DNA of 64,000 nt, taken from Azohydromonas lata NBRC 102462 (GTDB lineage: Bacteria; Pseudomonadota; Gammaproteobacteria; Burkholderiales; Burkholderiaceae_C). The DNA lies in NCBI RefSeq assembly GCF_001571085.1, contig NZ_BCTC01000019.1:19155-83154 (forward strand), read 5' to 3'. The position numbers and the translations under genes were made by a program. This document shows positions 37,518 to 49,366 of this stretch, one piece after another; the first letter of the stretch is position 1, and every line of letters begins with the position of its first letter. A model generated the notes under the pieces. That model worked only from the letters and a program-made list of their open reading frames with translations, did no database searches and was not told where the DNA came from.

Positions 37518-38078
37518 TCAGACCGCCAGGATTTCGGCTTCCTTGGAAGCGACGAGCTTGTCGAGCTCGGCGATGGTGCGGTCGGTGAGCTTTTGCATCT
37601 CGTCGAGGCTGCGGCGCTCGTCGTCCTCGGTGATGGCCTTGTCCTTGAGCAGCTTCTTGGCGTGCTCGTTGGCGTCGCGGCGCAGGTTGCGCACGGCCAC
37701 CTTGGCATCCTCGCCGGCGTGGCGCACGACCTTGGTGAGCTCCTTGCGGCGCTCCTCGGTGAGCGCGGGCATGGGCACGCGCAGCAGGTCGCCCTGGGAG
37801 GACGGGTTCAGGCCCAGGTCCGACTCGCGGATGGCCTTCTCGATCTTGGCGCCCATGCCCTTTTCCCAGGGCTGCACGCTGATCGTGCGCGCGTCGAGCA
37901 GGCTCACGTTGGCGACCTGGCTCAGGGGCAGCATGGAGCCGTAGTACTCCACGTGGATCTGGTCCAGCAGGCCCGGGTGCGCACGGCCGGTGCGCACCTT
38001 CTGCAGTTCGTTCTTGAAGGCTTCGATGGTCTTGGCCATCTTCTGTTCAGCCGTCTTGCGGATGTCGGCAATGGTCAT
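37518..38078 (-). CDS. frr: ribosome recycling factor
   Basis: Splits post-termination ribosomes with EF-G, 186 aa. It begins [20 protein letters not shown], with [33 protein letters not shown] and [19 protein letters not shown], and ends with the long helix through [12 protein letters not shown]. It is 12 bp downstream of pyrH in the usual rpsB-tsf-pyrH-frr order. Confidence 0.97.
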   Translation of the reverse strand: MTIADIRKTAEQKMAKTIEAFKNELQKVRTGRAHPGLLDQIHVEYYGSMLPLSQVANVSLLDARTISVQPWEKGMGAKIEKAIRESDLGLNPSSQGDLLRVPMPALTEERRKELTKVVRHAGEDAKVAVRNLRRDANEHAKKLLKDKAITEDDERRSLDEMQKLTDRTIAELDKLVASKEAEILAV

Positions 38079-38090
38079 CGATCGCTCCTC

Positions 38091-38801
38091 TTACACATGC
38101 ACCAGCGTGCCCTCGTCTTCGCCCATGACCACGCGCTTGAGCGCGCCGGGCTTGAAGATGGAGAACACCTTGATCGGCAGCTTCTGATCGCGGCACAGCG
38201 CGAAGGCGGTGGCATCGAGCACCTGCAGGTTGCGGGCGATGGCCTCGTCGAAGCTGATGCGCGTATAGCGCGTGGCGTTGGGGTCCTTCTTGGGGTCGGC
38301 CGTGTAGACGCCGTCCACCTTGGTGGCCTTGAGCATCATCTCGGCGCCGATCTCGGCACCGCGCAGCGCCGCGGCCGTGTCGGTGGTGAAGAAGGGGTTG
38401 CCCGTGCCGGCGGCAAACACCACCACCTTGCCCTCTTCCAGGTACTGCAGCGCCTTGGGCCGCACGTAGGGCTCGACCACCTGCTCGATGTTGATGGCCG
38501 ACATGACGCGCGCGGTCATGCCCTCCTGGCGCATCGTGTCGGCCAGGGCCAGCGAGTTCATCACCGTGGCGAGCATGCCCATGTAGTCGGCCGTGGCACG
38601 GTCCATGCCCACGGAGCCGCCGGCCACGCCGCGGAAGATGTTGCCTCCGCCGATGACCACCGCCACCTCGCAGCCCAGCTGCGTCACCTCCTGGATCTCG
38701 CGCACCATGCGCACGATGGTGGCGCGGTTGATGCCGTAGGCGTCGTCGCCCATCAGGGCTTCGCCGGAAAGTTTCAGCAGGATGCGCTTGTAAGCCGGCA
38801 T
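38091..38801 (-). CDS. pyrH: UMP kinase
   Basis: Hexameric bacterial UMP kinase of the amino-acid-kinase fold (UMP to UDP), 236 aa. It has [40 protein letters not shown], the UMP-binding [19 protein letters not shown] and the catalytic [19 protein letters not shown]. It ends [13 protein letters not shown]. Normal length and neighbours; a GC-rich hairpin separates it from tsf. Confidence 0.97.
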   Translation of the reverse strand: MPAYKRILLKLSGEALMGDDAYGINRATIVRMVREIQEVTQLGCEVAVVIGGGNIFRGVAGGSVGMDRATADYMGMLATVMNSLALADTMRQEGMTARVMSAINIEQVVEPYVRPKALQYLEEGKVVVFAAGTGNPFFTTDTAAALRGAEIGAEMMLKATKVDGVYTADPKKDPNATRYTRISFDEAIARNLQVLDATAFALCRDQKLPIKVFSIFKPGALKRVVMGEDEGTLVHV

Positions 38802-38847
38802 GCGGCGGTTCTCCCTGAGGAAGTAAGACGAAGGTATGCAAGTCTAA

Positions 38848-38868
38848 GGGCCGCCCATTGGGCGGCCC
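38848..38868 (-). other. GC hairpin between tsf and pyrH
   Basis: GGGCCGCCC-ATT-GGGCGGCCC is a perfect 9-bp stem with a 3-nt loop. On the minus strand it is followed by TTAG rather than a T-run, so it is a weak terminator or processing site within the rpsB-tsf-pyrH transcript. Confidence 0.5.
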
Positions 38869-38911
38869 GGGGGCCTGCCGTCACAACGCGCGGCAGGCGC
38901 AGTGGGCCGAC

Positions 38912-39808
38912 TTACTGGCCCTTGGCGGCAGCGACCTGCGCGGCCACTTCGGCGGCGAAGTCGTCGACCTTCTTCTCGATGCCCTCGCCCACCACGTACA
39001 GCGTGAAGCCCTTCACCGTGGTCTGCTTTTCCTTGAGCATCGCGCCCACGGTCTGCTTGCCGTCGGCGGCCTTCACGAAAACCTGGTCCAGCAGCGAGAC
39101 TTCCTTGAGGAACTTCTGCACCGAGCCTTCGACCATCTTGGTCACGATCTCGGCGGGCTTGCCGCTCTCGGCAGCCTTCTCGGCGGCGATCTTGCGCTCC
39201 TTCTCGACCAGCTCAGGCGCCACTTCGGCACCGGAGAGGGCTGCGGGCTTCATGGCCGCCACGTGCATGGCCACGTCCTTGGCCGCCACTTCGTCGCCTT
39301 CGAATTCCACGATCACGCCGATGCGCGTGCCGTGCAGGTACGAGGCCAGCTTGCCGCCGTCCGCGTAGCGCTTGAAGCGGCGGATGGACATGTTCTCGCC
39401 GATCTTGCCGATCAGGCCCTTGCGCACGTCTTCCACGGTGGGGCCGAAGCCGTCCTGGTCCAGCGGCAGCGCGCCGATGGCTTCCACGTCGGCCGGGTTG
39501 TGCTCGGCGATCAGGCCGGCAATGCTCTTGGCCAGGGCCAGGAAGGAATCGTTCTTGGTGACGAAGTCGGTTTCGCAGTTGACTTCGACCAGCGCGCCGA
39601 CGTTGCCGTTGACGGCAGCGGCCACGACGCCTTCGGCGGTCACGCGCGAGGCGGCCTTGCCGGCCTTGTTGCCGAGCTTGACGCGCAGGATCTCTTCAGC
39701 GCGGTCCATGTCGCCGTCAGCTTCGGTCAGCGCCTTCTTGCACTCCATCATCGGCGCGTCGGTCTTGGCACGCAGCGCGGCGACCATGCTTGCGGTAATT
39801 GCGGGCAT
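38912..39808 (-). CDS. tsf: elongation factor Ts
   Basis: Guanine-nucleotide exchange factor of EF-Tu, 298 aa. The N-terminal UBA-like domain contains [20 protein letters not shown] (EF-Ts signature 1) and the core has [20 protein letters not shown] (signature 2). It is full length. It follows rpsB across a terminator-like hairpin, so its level relative to S2 may depend on read-through. Confidence 0.97.
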   Translation of the reverse strand: MPAITASMVAALRAKTDAPMMECKKALTEADGDMDRAEEILRVKLGNKAGKAASRVTAEGVVAAAVNGNVGALVEVNCETDFVTKNDSFLALAKSIAGLIAEHNPADVEAIGALPLDQDGFGPTVEDVRKGLIGKIGENMSIRRFKRYADGGKLASYLHGTRIGVIVEFEGDEVAAKDVAMHVAAMKPAALSGAEVAPELVEKERKIAAEKAAESGKPAEIVTKMVEGSVQKFLKEVSLLDQVFVKAADGKQTVGAMLKEKQTTVKGFTLYVVGEGIEKKVDDFAAEVAAQVAAAKGQ

Positions 39809-39828
39809 ATGAATCTCCAGTGATTGTG

Positions 39829-39852
39829 AAAAGGGGGCTGAAAGCAGCCCCC
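39829..39852 (-). terminator. terminator-like hairpin between rpsB and tsf
   Basis: On the minus strand GGGGGCTG-CTTT-CAGCCCCC-TTTTC: an 8-bp GC stem, tetraloop and short T-run, 34 bp past the rpsB stop and 20 bp before tsf. Likely a partial terminator/attenuator. Confidence 0.65.
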
Positions 39853-39886
39853 TTCGTCAGGCCGGTCGCATCCGGCGCGTGATCGA

Positions 39887-40633
39887 TCAGGCCTCGGCCT
39901 GGACCTCGACGAATTCGTCGCCGCCGCTGGACACGGCCTGCACCAGCTCGTTGGTGGCGTTGGCCTTGCCTTCCAGCACCGCGTCAGCCACGGCGCGGGC
40001 GTACAGCGCCACGGCCTTGGCCGAGTCGTCGTTGCCCGGGATCACGTAGTCGATGCCGTCCGGCGAGTGGTTGGTGTCCACCACGCCCACCACCGGAATG
40101 CCCAGCTTCTTGGCTTCGGCCACGGCGATCTTGTGGTAGCCCACGTCGATCACGAACAGGGCGTCAGGCAGCGCGGCCAGATCACCGATGCCGCCGATGT
40201 CCTTTTCCAGCTTGGCGATCTCGCGCTGGAACATCAGGGCTTCCTTCTTGATCGAAGGCTGCGTGCCGGCTTCGACTTGAGCCTGCATGTCCTTGAGCTT
40301 CTTCAGCGAGCCCTTGACCGTCTTGAAGTTGGTCAGCATGCCGCCCAGCCAACGCTGGTCAACAAAGGGCATGCCGCAGCGCTGGGCTTCCAGGGCGACG
40401 ATGTCGCGAGCCTGGCGCTTGGTGCCGACCATCAGGACGGTGCCGCGCTTGGACGACAGGTTGCGCACGAACTTCATCGCTTCCTCGAACAGCGGCTGCG
40501 TCTTTTCGAGGTTGATGATGTGAATCTTGTTGCGATGGCCGTAGATGTACGGAGCCATCTTGGGGTTCCAGAAGCGGGTCTGGTGGCCGAAATGCACACC
40601 GGCTTCCAGCATTTCACGCATGCTGACGGACAT
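39887..40633 (-). CDS. rpsB: 30S ribosomal protein S2
   Basis: Small-subunit protein, 248 aa from ATG 40633. It begins [20 protein letters not shown] and carries [33 protein letters not shown] and [20 protein letters not shown], all family hallmarks. It is first gene of the long rpsB-to-rnhB block. The in-frame extension to 40795 is Gly/Arg-rich and lacks a ribosome site, whereas GGAG lies just before the chosen ATG. Confidence 0.97.
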   Translation of the reverse strand: MSVSMREMLEAGVHFGHQTRFWNPKMAPYIYGHRNKIHIINLEKTQPLFEEAMKFVRNLSSKRGTVLMVGTKRQARDIVALEAQRCGMPFVDQRWLGGMLTNFKTVKGSLKKLKDMQAQVEAGTQPSIKKEALMFQREIAKLEKDIGGIGDLAALPDALFVIDVGYHKIAVAEAKKLGIPVVGVVDTNHSPDGIDYVIPGNDDSAKAVALYARAVADAVLEGKANATNELVQAVSSGGDEFVEVQAEA

Positions 40634-40857
40634 GGAAGTTCTCCAAAAGGTTGGGTCTTGAAGCCGGCGCGAACCCCTGCACGGGGGCATCAAACACCCC
40701 TGAGGAGCACCTTGGATCGCCGGCATCGCGAGTCGTTTTCCGCCACGCAACCGGCCACCATGGCCGGCTGGGGAAAAACCCGAAGATTGTAGCACCTGCG
40801 CACAGCGCTCGCCGACCGTTGCCCCCCTGCACCGCTTGGGCTAGCCTGCGCCGCGCC

Positions 40858-42354
40858 ATGCAAGCCATCACCGTCCCGGACCACGATTTCCCTTTGCACG
40901 ACCTGAGCGCCACGCGGCGCCTGGAGCAGCGCGCGCTGGCCGCCGTACCGCCGGGCACGCTGGTGGCGCGCGCGGGCCTGTCCACGGCGCGACTGGCTCT
41001 GGCACTGGCGCCGCACGCGCGCCACTGCTGGGTGCTGGCCGGCCCGGGACACAACGGCGCCGACGCGCTGGAAGCCGCTTTCCACCTGGCACGCAGCGGC
41101 CGCTGCGTGACGGCCAGCGTGTTTGCGCGCGACGAGCAAGCCATCGTGCCCGCGGCGGCGCAGTCGCTGCAGCGAGCCTGCGATGCCGGCGCGAACATCC
41201 TGCTCAACGACCCGGCCGCGCCGCACGGCTGCGCACTCGCGCTGGACGGACTGCTGGGCATAGGCAGCGCCCGCCCCATCGAAGGTGCCATGGCGCAGGC
41301 CGTGCACGGCTTCAACGCCATTGAGGGCACGCGGCTGGCGGTGGACGTGCCGTCAGGGCTGGACGCCGGCACCGGCGCCACGGCCGGCGCCGCCGTGGCC
41401 CAGGCCACGGACACGCTGACCATGCTCAACCTCAAGGCGGGCCTGTTCACCGGCGCCGGGCGCGCCCACTGCGGCCGCATCTGGCTCGCACCCCTGGACG
41501 TGCAGGACGACGAGCCGCCCCAGGCCTGGCTGGCCGGCCGCGCCCTGCACATGGCCATGCGCACGCCGCGCGGCCATGCGCAGCACAAGGGCAGTTACGG
41601 CGATGCCTTCATCGTCGCCGGTGCGCTGGGCATGCACGGCGCGGCGCTGCTGGCGGCGCGCGCGGCACTGTCCGCGGGCGCCGGCCGCGTCTACCTCAGC
41701 CTGCTGGAAGGCTCCATGCCGCTGGACCCGACCCGGCCGGAGCTGATGCAGCGCGACGCGCTCTGGAATGCCGGTGCCGAACGCCTGGGTACCGCGACCG
41801 TGCTGTGCGGTTGCGGCGGCGGCAAGGCCGCAGCCGCCACCTTGCCGCCGCTGCTGGAGCAGGCTGCGCGGCTGGTGATCGACGCCGACGGCCTCAATGC
41901 CCTGGCTGCGGACGGGTCACTGGCCACGGCCCTGCGCGAGCGCGACGGCCGCGGCCAGGCCACGGTACTGACGCCACACCCCTTGGAAGCCGCCCGCCTG
42001 CTGGACTGCACCGCGGCGCAGGTACAGGCCGACCGCTTGTCTGCCGCCCAACGGCTCGCTGACGATTTGAAGGCCGTGGTCGTCCTCAAAGGGTCGGGCT
42101 CCGTGGTGGCTGCTCCTGGTGCGCTGCCTTACGTCAACGCCACGGGCAACGCGGCGCTGGCGAGCCCGGGCACGGGGGACGTGCTGGCGGGCTGGATCAC
42201 CGGGCAATGGAGCACGCATGCCGGCGGCGGCACATCGCTGCAGGCGCTGGTGGCAGCCACCGTGCAGCTTCACGGCGCGGCCGCCGACGCCCATGCGCAG
42301 CACGGCCCGCTGCTGGCACTGGATTTGATTGGTGCCATGCAACGCCTGGCGTGA
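40858..42354 (+). CDS. nnrD: bifunctional NAD(P)HX epimerase/dehydratase
   Basis: Metabolite-repair protein that restores damaged hydrated NAD(P)H, 498 aa. The N-terminal epimerase (YjeF_N) domain (~1-215) has LAGPGHNGADALEAAFHLA and LAVDVPSGLDAGTG. The C-terminal ADP-dependent dehydratase (~225-498) has KGSYGDAFIVAGALGMHGAA, VIDADGLNALA, VLTPHPLEAARLL, VLKGSGSVVAAP and NATGNAALASPGTGDVLAG. The epimerase loop usually written GxGNNGGDG is here GPGHNGADA, a departure at several conserved positions. It is divergent from rpsB and converges on rnr. Confidence 0.9.
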   Translation: MQAITVPDHDFPLHDLSATRRLEQRALAAVPPGTLVARAGLSTARLALALAPHARHCWVLAGPGHNGADALEAAFHLARSGRCVTASVFARDEQAIVPAAAQSLQRACDAGANILLNDPAAPHGCALALDGLLGIGSARPIEGAMAQAVHGFNAIEGTRLAVDVPSGLDAGTGATAGAAVAQATDTLTMLNLKAGLFTGAGRAHCGRIWLAPLDVQDDEPPQAWLAGRALHMAMRTPRGHAQHKGSYGDAFIVAGALGMHGAALLAARAALSAGAGRVYLSLLEGSMPLDPTRPELMQRDALWNAGAERLGTATVLCGCGGGKAAAATLPPLLEQAARLVIDADGLNALAADGSLATALRERDGRGQATVLTPHPLEAARLLDCTAAQVQADRLSAAQRLADDLKAVVVLKGSGSVVAAPGALPYVNATGNAALASPGTGDVLAGWITGQWSTHAGGGTSLQALVAATVQLHGAAADAHAQHGPLLALDLIGAMQRLA

Positions 42355-42434
42355 AGCCCGCCAGGCAGGTTCTCGGCATCAACGTCCAGCCAAGACGGCG
42401 AACGCCGGCGACGCACCGCGCCGCCGGGCATTCA

Positions 42435-44849
42435 TCAACTCCGCGCCTTGCTCTTGCGGGCGGCGGACTTGGCAGCCGATTTGGCGGCGGCCGTCTTGCG
42501 GGCCGCACTCTTGCGTGCCCCGCTCTTGCGCGCCGTGCGCGCGGCGGCCTTGTGGGCGCGGCTTTCCTCCTTGAGCGCTTCCAACTGTTCGACAGCGGAA
42601 AGCGGCTGATCGGCACCGGGCTCATCGCCATCGGCACCAAAGCCTTGCCCCATAGGCGTCGTGGCATGCGGGCGGTCCAGCGGCGGCGTATCCGCGGAAG
42701 GCATGTCCGCCAACTCGGCACCGGCGACATCCTGCGCCGCAGAACGCGGCGTCTCGCCGCCCTTGCGGTTGCGGCGTCCGCGTCCGCCACGCGTCTCACC
42801 CTCCACCGCCTTACCCTGCACGCCTCGCCGACCGGTCACGCGAGCCTCGGCGCCTTCGTGCACAAGACGGAAATCAATGCGGCGGCCGTCCAGGTCCACG
42901 CGGCTGACCTGCACCCGCACCCGTGAGCCCACGACATAGCGCACGCCGGTGCGCTCGCCGCGCAGTTCCTGGCGCGCCTCGTCATAGCGGAAGTACTCGC
43001 CGCCCAACTCAGTGATGTGCACCAAACCTTCGACGTAGAGCGCGTCCAGCGTGACGAACAAGCCGAAGCTGGTGACGGCAGTCACCGTGCCGCTGAACTC
43101 CTCGCCCAAGCGGTCGCGCATGTAGCGGCACTTGAGCCAGGCTTCGACGTCGCGGGAGGCCTCGTCGGCACGGCGCTCGTTAGCGCTGCAGTGCGCACCG
43201 GCGCCTTCCCACATCTCCATTTCCTGCGAATGTCCCTTGGCCTGCTTGCCGGCCGCACGGGCCTTGGGAGCCTCCTCCAGCGCGCCGCTGGCGATGCGGT
43301 AGCGCTTGCCCGCCAGCAGCGCCTTGATGACGCGATGCACCAGCAGGTCGGGGTAGCGGCGTATGGGGCTGGTGAAGTGGGTATAGGCCTCGTAGGCCAG
43401 GCCGAAGTGGCCGGAGTTGGTGGCCGTGTAGATGGCCTGCTGCATGGAGCGCAGCAGCATGGTGTGGATCTGCTGCGCATCCGGGCGGTCCTTGGTCGCC
43501 GCGGCAATCGCGGCGAACTCGCCGGGCGTGGGCTCGTCGCTGACGCTCAAACCCAACCCCAGCGCGCGCAGGTAGTTCTGCAGCGTCACGCGCTTTTCAG
43601 GCGTGGGCCCTTCGTGCACGCGGTACAGCGCCGGATGTTTGTGGTGGCCGATGAAGTCGGCGGCGCAGACGTTGGCCGCCAGCATGGCCTCCTCGATCAG
43701 CCGGTGCGCCTCGGTGCGCACGCGCGGCACGATTTTCTCGATGCGGCCATTGGCATCGCACACGATCTGCGTCTCGGTGGTATCGAAGTCCACTGCGCCA
43801 CGGCTGCCGCGGCGCTTAAGCAGCGCGCGGTACACCTCGTGCAGGTGAAGCAGGTGCGGCACCAGGTCCGCGCGGCGCCCGGCTTCAGGACCGCGCGTGT
43901 TGCTCAGGATGGCAGCAACCTCGGTATAGGTCAGCCGCGCATGCGAACAGATCACCGCGGGAAAGAACTGGTAGGCATGCAGCTCGCCGTCCTCGCGCAC
44001 GAGCATGTCGCACACCATGGACAGCCGTTCCTGCAGCGGGTTGAGCGAGCACAGCCCGTTGGAGAGCTTCTCCGGCAGCATGGGAATGACCCGGCGCGGG
44101 AAGTAGACGGACGTCGCCCGCTCGTAAGCATCCTCGTCCAGCGCCTCGCCGGGCTTGACGTAGTGGCTCACGTCGGCAATGGCCACGATCAAGCGCCAGC
44201 CTTTGAAGGCGCTCTTGCCGCGTCCCGCAGCATGCGGCTCGCAGTAGACGGCATCGTCGAAGTCGCGCGCATCCTCGCCGTCTATGGTGACCAGCGGCAC
44301 GTCGGTGAGGTCGATGCGGTGGCGACGATCCGCAGGCCTGAGCTTCTCCGGCAAGGCCGCCGCCTGCGCCAGCGTCTCAGGCGAGAAGCGGTGCGGCACC
44401 TCGTACTTGCGCACCGCGATCTCGATCTCCATGCCCGGATCGTCGATCTCGCCGAGCACCTCGGTGACGCGGCCCACCGGCTGCGAGTACATCGAAGGTT
44501 CCTCGGTGAGCTCTATGGCCACCACCTGCCCCGCCGTGGCGCTGCCCGTGGCGTTCTTGGGAATGAGGATGTCCTGCCCGTAGCGCTTGTCCTCAGGCGC
44601 CACCAGCCAGACCCCGTTCTCATGCAGAAGGCGGCCGATGATGGGCGTGCGCCTGCGCTCCAGTATCTCCAGTACCCGGCCTTCCGGCCGGCCCTTGCGG
44701 TCGTAGCGCACGATGCGCACGCGCACGCGGTCGCGATGCAGCACCGAGCGCATCTCCTGCGGCGAGAGATAGACGTCGCCTTCTCCCTGGCGCAACAAGA
44801 AGCCGTGGCCATCGCGATGGCCTTGCACTACACCCTCGACTTCGCTCAT
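42435..44849 (-). CDS. rnr: ribonuclease R
   Basis: Processive 3'-5' exoribonuclease that degrades structured RNA, 804 aa from ATG 44849. The cold-shock domain begins at once (GVVQGHRDGHGFLLRQGEGD); the RNB catalytic core has DLTDVPLVTIDGEDARDFDD (metal Asps) and HFTSPIRRYPDLLVHRVI; a C-terminal S1 domain (FSGTVTAVTSFGLFVTLDAL) follows. The N-terminal helix-turn-helix domain of E. coli RNase R is absent. After the S1 domain comes a long tail ending in Lys/Ala repeats (ARKSAARKTAAAKSAAKSAA). An in-frame extension to 44960 would run into tRNA-Leu on the other strand and is rejected. Confidence 0.93.
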   Translation of the reverse strand: MSEVEGVVQGHRDGHGFLLRQGEGDVYLSPQEMRSVLHRDRVRVRIVRYDRKGRPEGRVLEILERRRTPIIGRLLHENGVWLVAPEDKRYGQDILIPKNATGSATAGQVVAIELTEEPSMYSQPVGRVTEVLGEIDDPGMEIEIAVRKYEVPHRFSPETLAQAAALPEKLRPADRRHRIDLTDVPLVTIDGEDARDFDDAVYCEPHAAGRGKSAFKGWRLIVAIADVSHYVKPGEALDEDAYERATSVYFPRRVIPMLPEKLSNGLCSLNPLQERLSMVCDMLVREDGELHAYQFFPAVICSHARLTYTEVAAILSNTRGPEAGRRADLVPHLLHLHEVYRALLKRRGSRGAVDFDTTETQIVCDANGRIEKIVPRVRTEAHRLIEEAMLAANVCAADFIGHHKHPALYRVHEGPTPEKRVTLQNYLRALGLGLSVSDEPTPGEFAAIAAATKDRPDAQQIHTMLLRSMQQAIYTATNSGHFGLAYEAYTHFTSPIRRYPDLLVHRVIKALLAGKRYRIASGALEEAPKARAAGKQAKGHSQEMEMWEGAGAHCSANERRADEASRDVEAWLKCRYMRDRLGEEFSGTVTAVTSFGLFVTLDALYVEGLVHITELGGEYFRYDEARQELRGERTGVRYVVGSRVRVQVSRVDLDGRRIDFRLVHEGAEARVTGRRGVQGKAVEGETRGGRGRRNRKGGETPRSAAQDVAGAELADMPSADTPPLDRPHATTPMGQGFGADGDEPGADQPLSAVEQLEALKEESRAHKAAARTARKSGARKSAARKTAAAKSAAKSAARKSKARS

Positions 44850-44932
44850 GAGCGCCGCGCCGAGGCCCGGATTTGCGTTCTGTTTTGTTTTGATGATAGA
44901 ATCTCTGCTGTTTTCGAAACGACGGAAACAAA

Positions 44933-45017
<85 letters not shown>

Positions 45018-45027
45018 AATCATCATA

Positions 45028-45056
45028 AAGGCCGGCGCAATGCGCCGGCCTTTTTT
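45028..45056 (+). terminator. intrinsic terminator of tRNA-Leu
   Basis: AAGGCCGGCGCA - A - TGCGCCGGCC then TTTTTT, 10 bp past the CCA end. A strong hairpin with a U-tract. Confidence 0.9.
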
Positions 45057-45171
45057 GTTGGACTTTTCGTTGCCGGCACTTGTGTTTTCTGCAGTTGCCA
45101 GCGCAACCAGGGCAATTGGCGTGCCTCACCGGCAACCAACACAGTCATTGCTTCTTGCCACCCAACATGAA

Positions 45172-45199
45172 AAAACGGCCTGCAATTGCAGGCCGTTTT
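45172..45199 (-). terminator. intrinsic terminator of the phosphoribosyltransferase operon
   Basis: AAAACGGCCTGCAATTGCAGGCCGTTTT is a perfect 28-nt palindrome (arms AAAACGGCCTGCAA and TTGCAGGCCGTTTT). On the minus strand it ends in TTTTTTC. It lies 24 bp past the stop of the phosphoribosyltransferase and ends the purA transcript. Confidence 0.88.
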
Positions 45200-45222
45200 A
45201 CCAATGAGCGTTGCCGTAGGCG

Positions 45223-45744
45223 TCAAACCGCGAACTTGCGGGCCAGGCCGTCGGGGCGCAGGTTGTCGTATTCCTCGAAGGGCTGGTGGATCCACGGGCT
45301 CGTGGGCAGCAGCTCGACGTAGTAGTCCGGCGTGTAGCAGGACACGCCCTTGGTCCAGATCACGGCCGAGCGCAGTTCCTTGATGGCCGGGATGCCGCGC
45401 AGCCGCTCCACCACCGCCTGCAGCGTGACGCCGGAGTCCGCCAGATCGTCCACAAGCAGTACGCGGCCGGCGAGCTCACCCTTGGGCATGGTGATGTACT
45501 TGGCCATGTCCAGGCGGCCCTGCAGCGTGCCGCCTTCGTCACGGTAGGAACTCGTGGACATGATGGCCAGGGGCTTGTCGAACACGCGCGAGAGCACGTC
45601 GCCCGGGCGCAGGCCGCCACGGGCCAGGCACAGGATCTGGTCGAATTCCCAACCGGAAGCCGCCACCTTCAGCGCCAGGCGCTCGGTGAGCAGGTGGTAT
45701 TCGTCCCAGGAAACGTAGAGATGCTTGCCGTCGTCAGTGAGCAT
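45223..45744 (-). CDS. purine phosphoribosyltransferase (Gpt/Hpt-like)
   Basis: Type I PRTase, 173 aa from ATG 45744. The PRPP-binding loop is RVLLVDDLADSGVTLQAVVE (~103-122), the N-terminal LCLARGGLRPGDVLSRVFD binds pyrophosphate, and ELRSAVIWTKGVSCYTPDYY and WIHQPFEEYD form the base pocket. The pattern is that of xanthine-guanine or hypoxanthine salvage enzymes; base preference is not certain. It sits 19 bp downstream of purA, so purine salvage and AMP synthesis share a transcript. Confidence 0.87.
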   Translation of the reverse strand: MLTDDGKHLYVSWDEYHLLTERLALKVAASGWEFDQILCLARGGLRPGDVLSRVFDKPLAIMSTSSYRDEGGTLQGRLDMAKYITMPKGELAGRVLLVDDLADSGVTLQAVVERLRGIPAIKELRSAVIWTKGVSCYTPDYYVELLPTSPWIHQPFEEYDNLRPDGLARKFAV

Positions 45745-45763
45745 GGTGGTCCTTGCTGGCTGT

Positions 45764-48299
<2,536 letters not shown>

Positions 48300-48376
48300 G
48301 GAAAAACAGGCGGGGATTAAAAACGGGATTGTACTCAGCCCCGCAACCGCGGCCGGGTATGCCCCGGTTCCAGCGC

Positions 48377-48408
48377 AAAAACGCAACCGCCGGCGCGAAG
48401 GCCGGCGG
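48377..48408 (-). terminator. candidate terminator after hflC
   Basis: On the minus strand CCGCCGGC-CTTCGC-GCCGGCGG is followed after five bases by TTTTT. It lies in the 128-bp hflC-hisZ gap, so hisZ-purA may have its own promoter. Confidence 0.5.
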
Positions 48409-48427
48409 CGAAGTCATGGAGGCGTCT

Positions 48428-49339
48428 TCAACGGCGCGAAGGCGCTGCCGCGGGCGCCGCGGCGCCACCGCCTCCACCGGAACCTCGCAAGGCCCGGAAG
48501 AAGTCGCTGGAGGGATCCAGCACCATCACGTCGCTTTTCTGACGGAAGCTGGCGCGGTAGGCCTCCAGGCTCCGATAGAACTGGGCGAACTGCGGGTCGC
48601 GGCCAAAGGCGTCAGCGTACAGCGCCGACGCCTGGCCATCGCCTTCGCCCTTGATCTTCTGGGCATCACGGTAGGCCTCGGCCACGATCACCTCGCGCTG
48701 GCGGTCGGCATCGGCGCGGATGCGCTCGGCCTCGGCCGCGCCCGTGGAACGCAACTCGTTGGCCACCTGCTTGCGCTCGGATTCCATGCGGCGATAGACC
48801 GCATCCGTGATGTCGGCCACGAAATCCACGCGCTTGACGCGCACGTCCACGATCTCGATGCCGAAGGCCTTGGCATCGTCCGTCAGCCGCGAGCGCACGT
48901 CCTGCATCACGCGCTCGCGCTCGGTGGCCAGCACGCCGCTGACGCTGCGCTTGGTCACTTCCTCGTTGAAGGCCGCCTGCACCACGGGCGCGAGCCGGTT
49001 CTCCAGGTTGCGGATGTCGGTGCCGTTGTTGCGGATGAACTGGCGCGGCTCGGCGATGCGCCACTTCACCAGCCAATCGATCACCAAGCTCTTCTTCTCG
49101 GCGGTGAAGATGGGGCGGCTTTCCGGGCTGTCCAGCGTCTGGATGCGCCGGTCGAGGAACACCACGTTCTGGAACGGCGGCGGCAGCTTGACCTTGAGCC
49201 CCGGCGTGGTGATGACTTCCTTGATTTCACCCAGCGCGTACACCACCGCCAACTGGCGTTGATCGACGATGAACAGGGTCGAGGCTGCCAGCATCAGCGC
49301 GATAAGCGCGCTGGCCACGATGAGTCCGATGCGGTTCAT
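48428..49339 (-). CDS. hflC: FtsH regulator HflC
   Basis: SPFH/prohibitin-family protein that with HflK forms a large periplasm-facing cage around the FtsH protease; 303 aa. A single N-terminal membrane helix (LIVASALIALMLAASTLFIV) precedes the SPFH domain (DQRQLAVVYALGEIKEVIT onward) and a coiled coil (AEAERIRADADRQREVIVAE). The C-terminus is Gly/Ala/Pro-rich. It is 27 bp downstream of hflK. Confidence 0.95.
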   Translation of the reverse strand: MNRIGLIVASALIALMLAASTLFIVDQRQLAVVYALGEIKEVITTPGLKVKLPPPFQNVVFLDRRIQTLDSPESRPIFTAEKKSLVIDWLVKWRIAEPRQFIRNNGTDIRNLENRLAPVVQAAFNEEVTKRSVSGVLATERERVMQDVRSRLTDDAKAFGIEIVDVRVKRVDFVADITDAVYRRMESERKQVANELRSTGAAEAERIRADADRQREVIVAEAYRDAQKIKGEGDGQASALYADAFGRDPQFAQFYRSLEAYRASFRQKSDVMVLDPSSDFFRALRGSGGGGGAAAPAAAPSRR

Positions 49340-49366
49340 TGTGTTGTTGTCTCATTCCTGCCGCGA

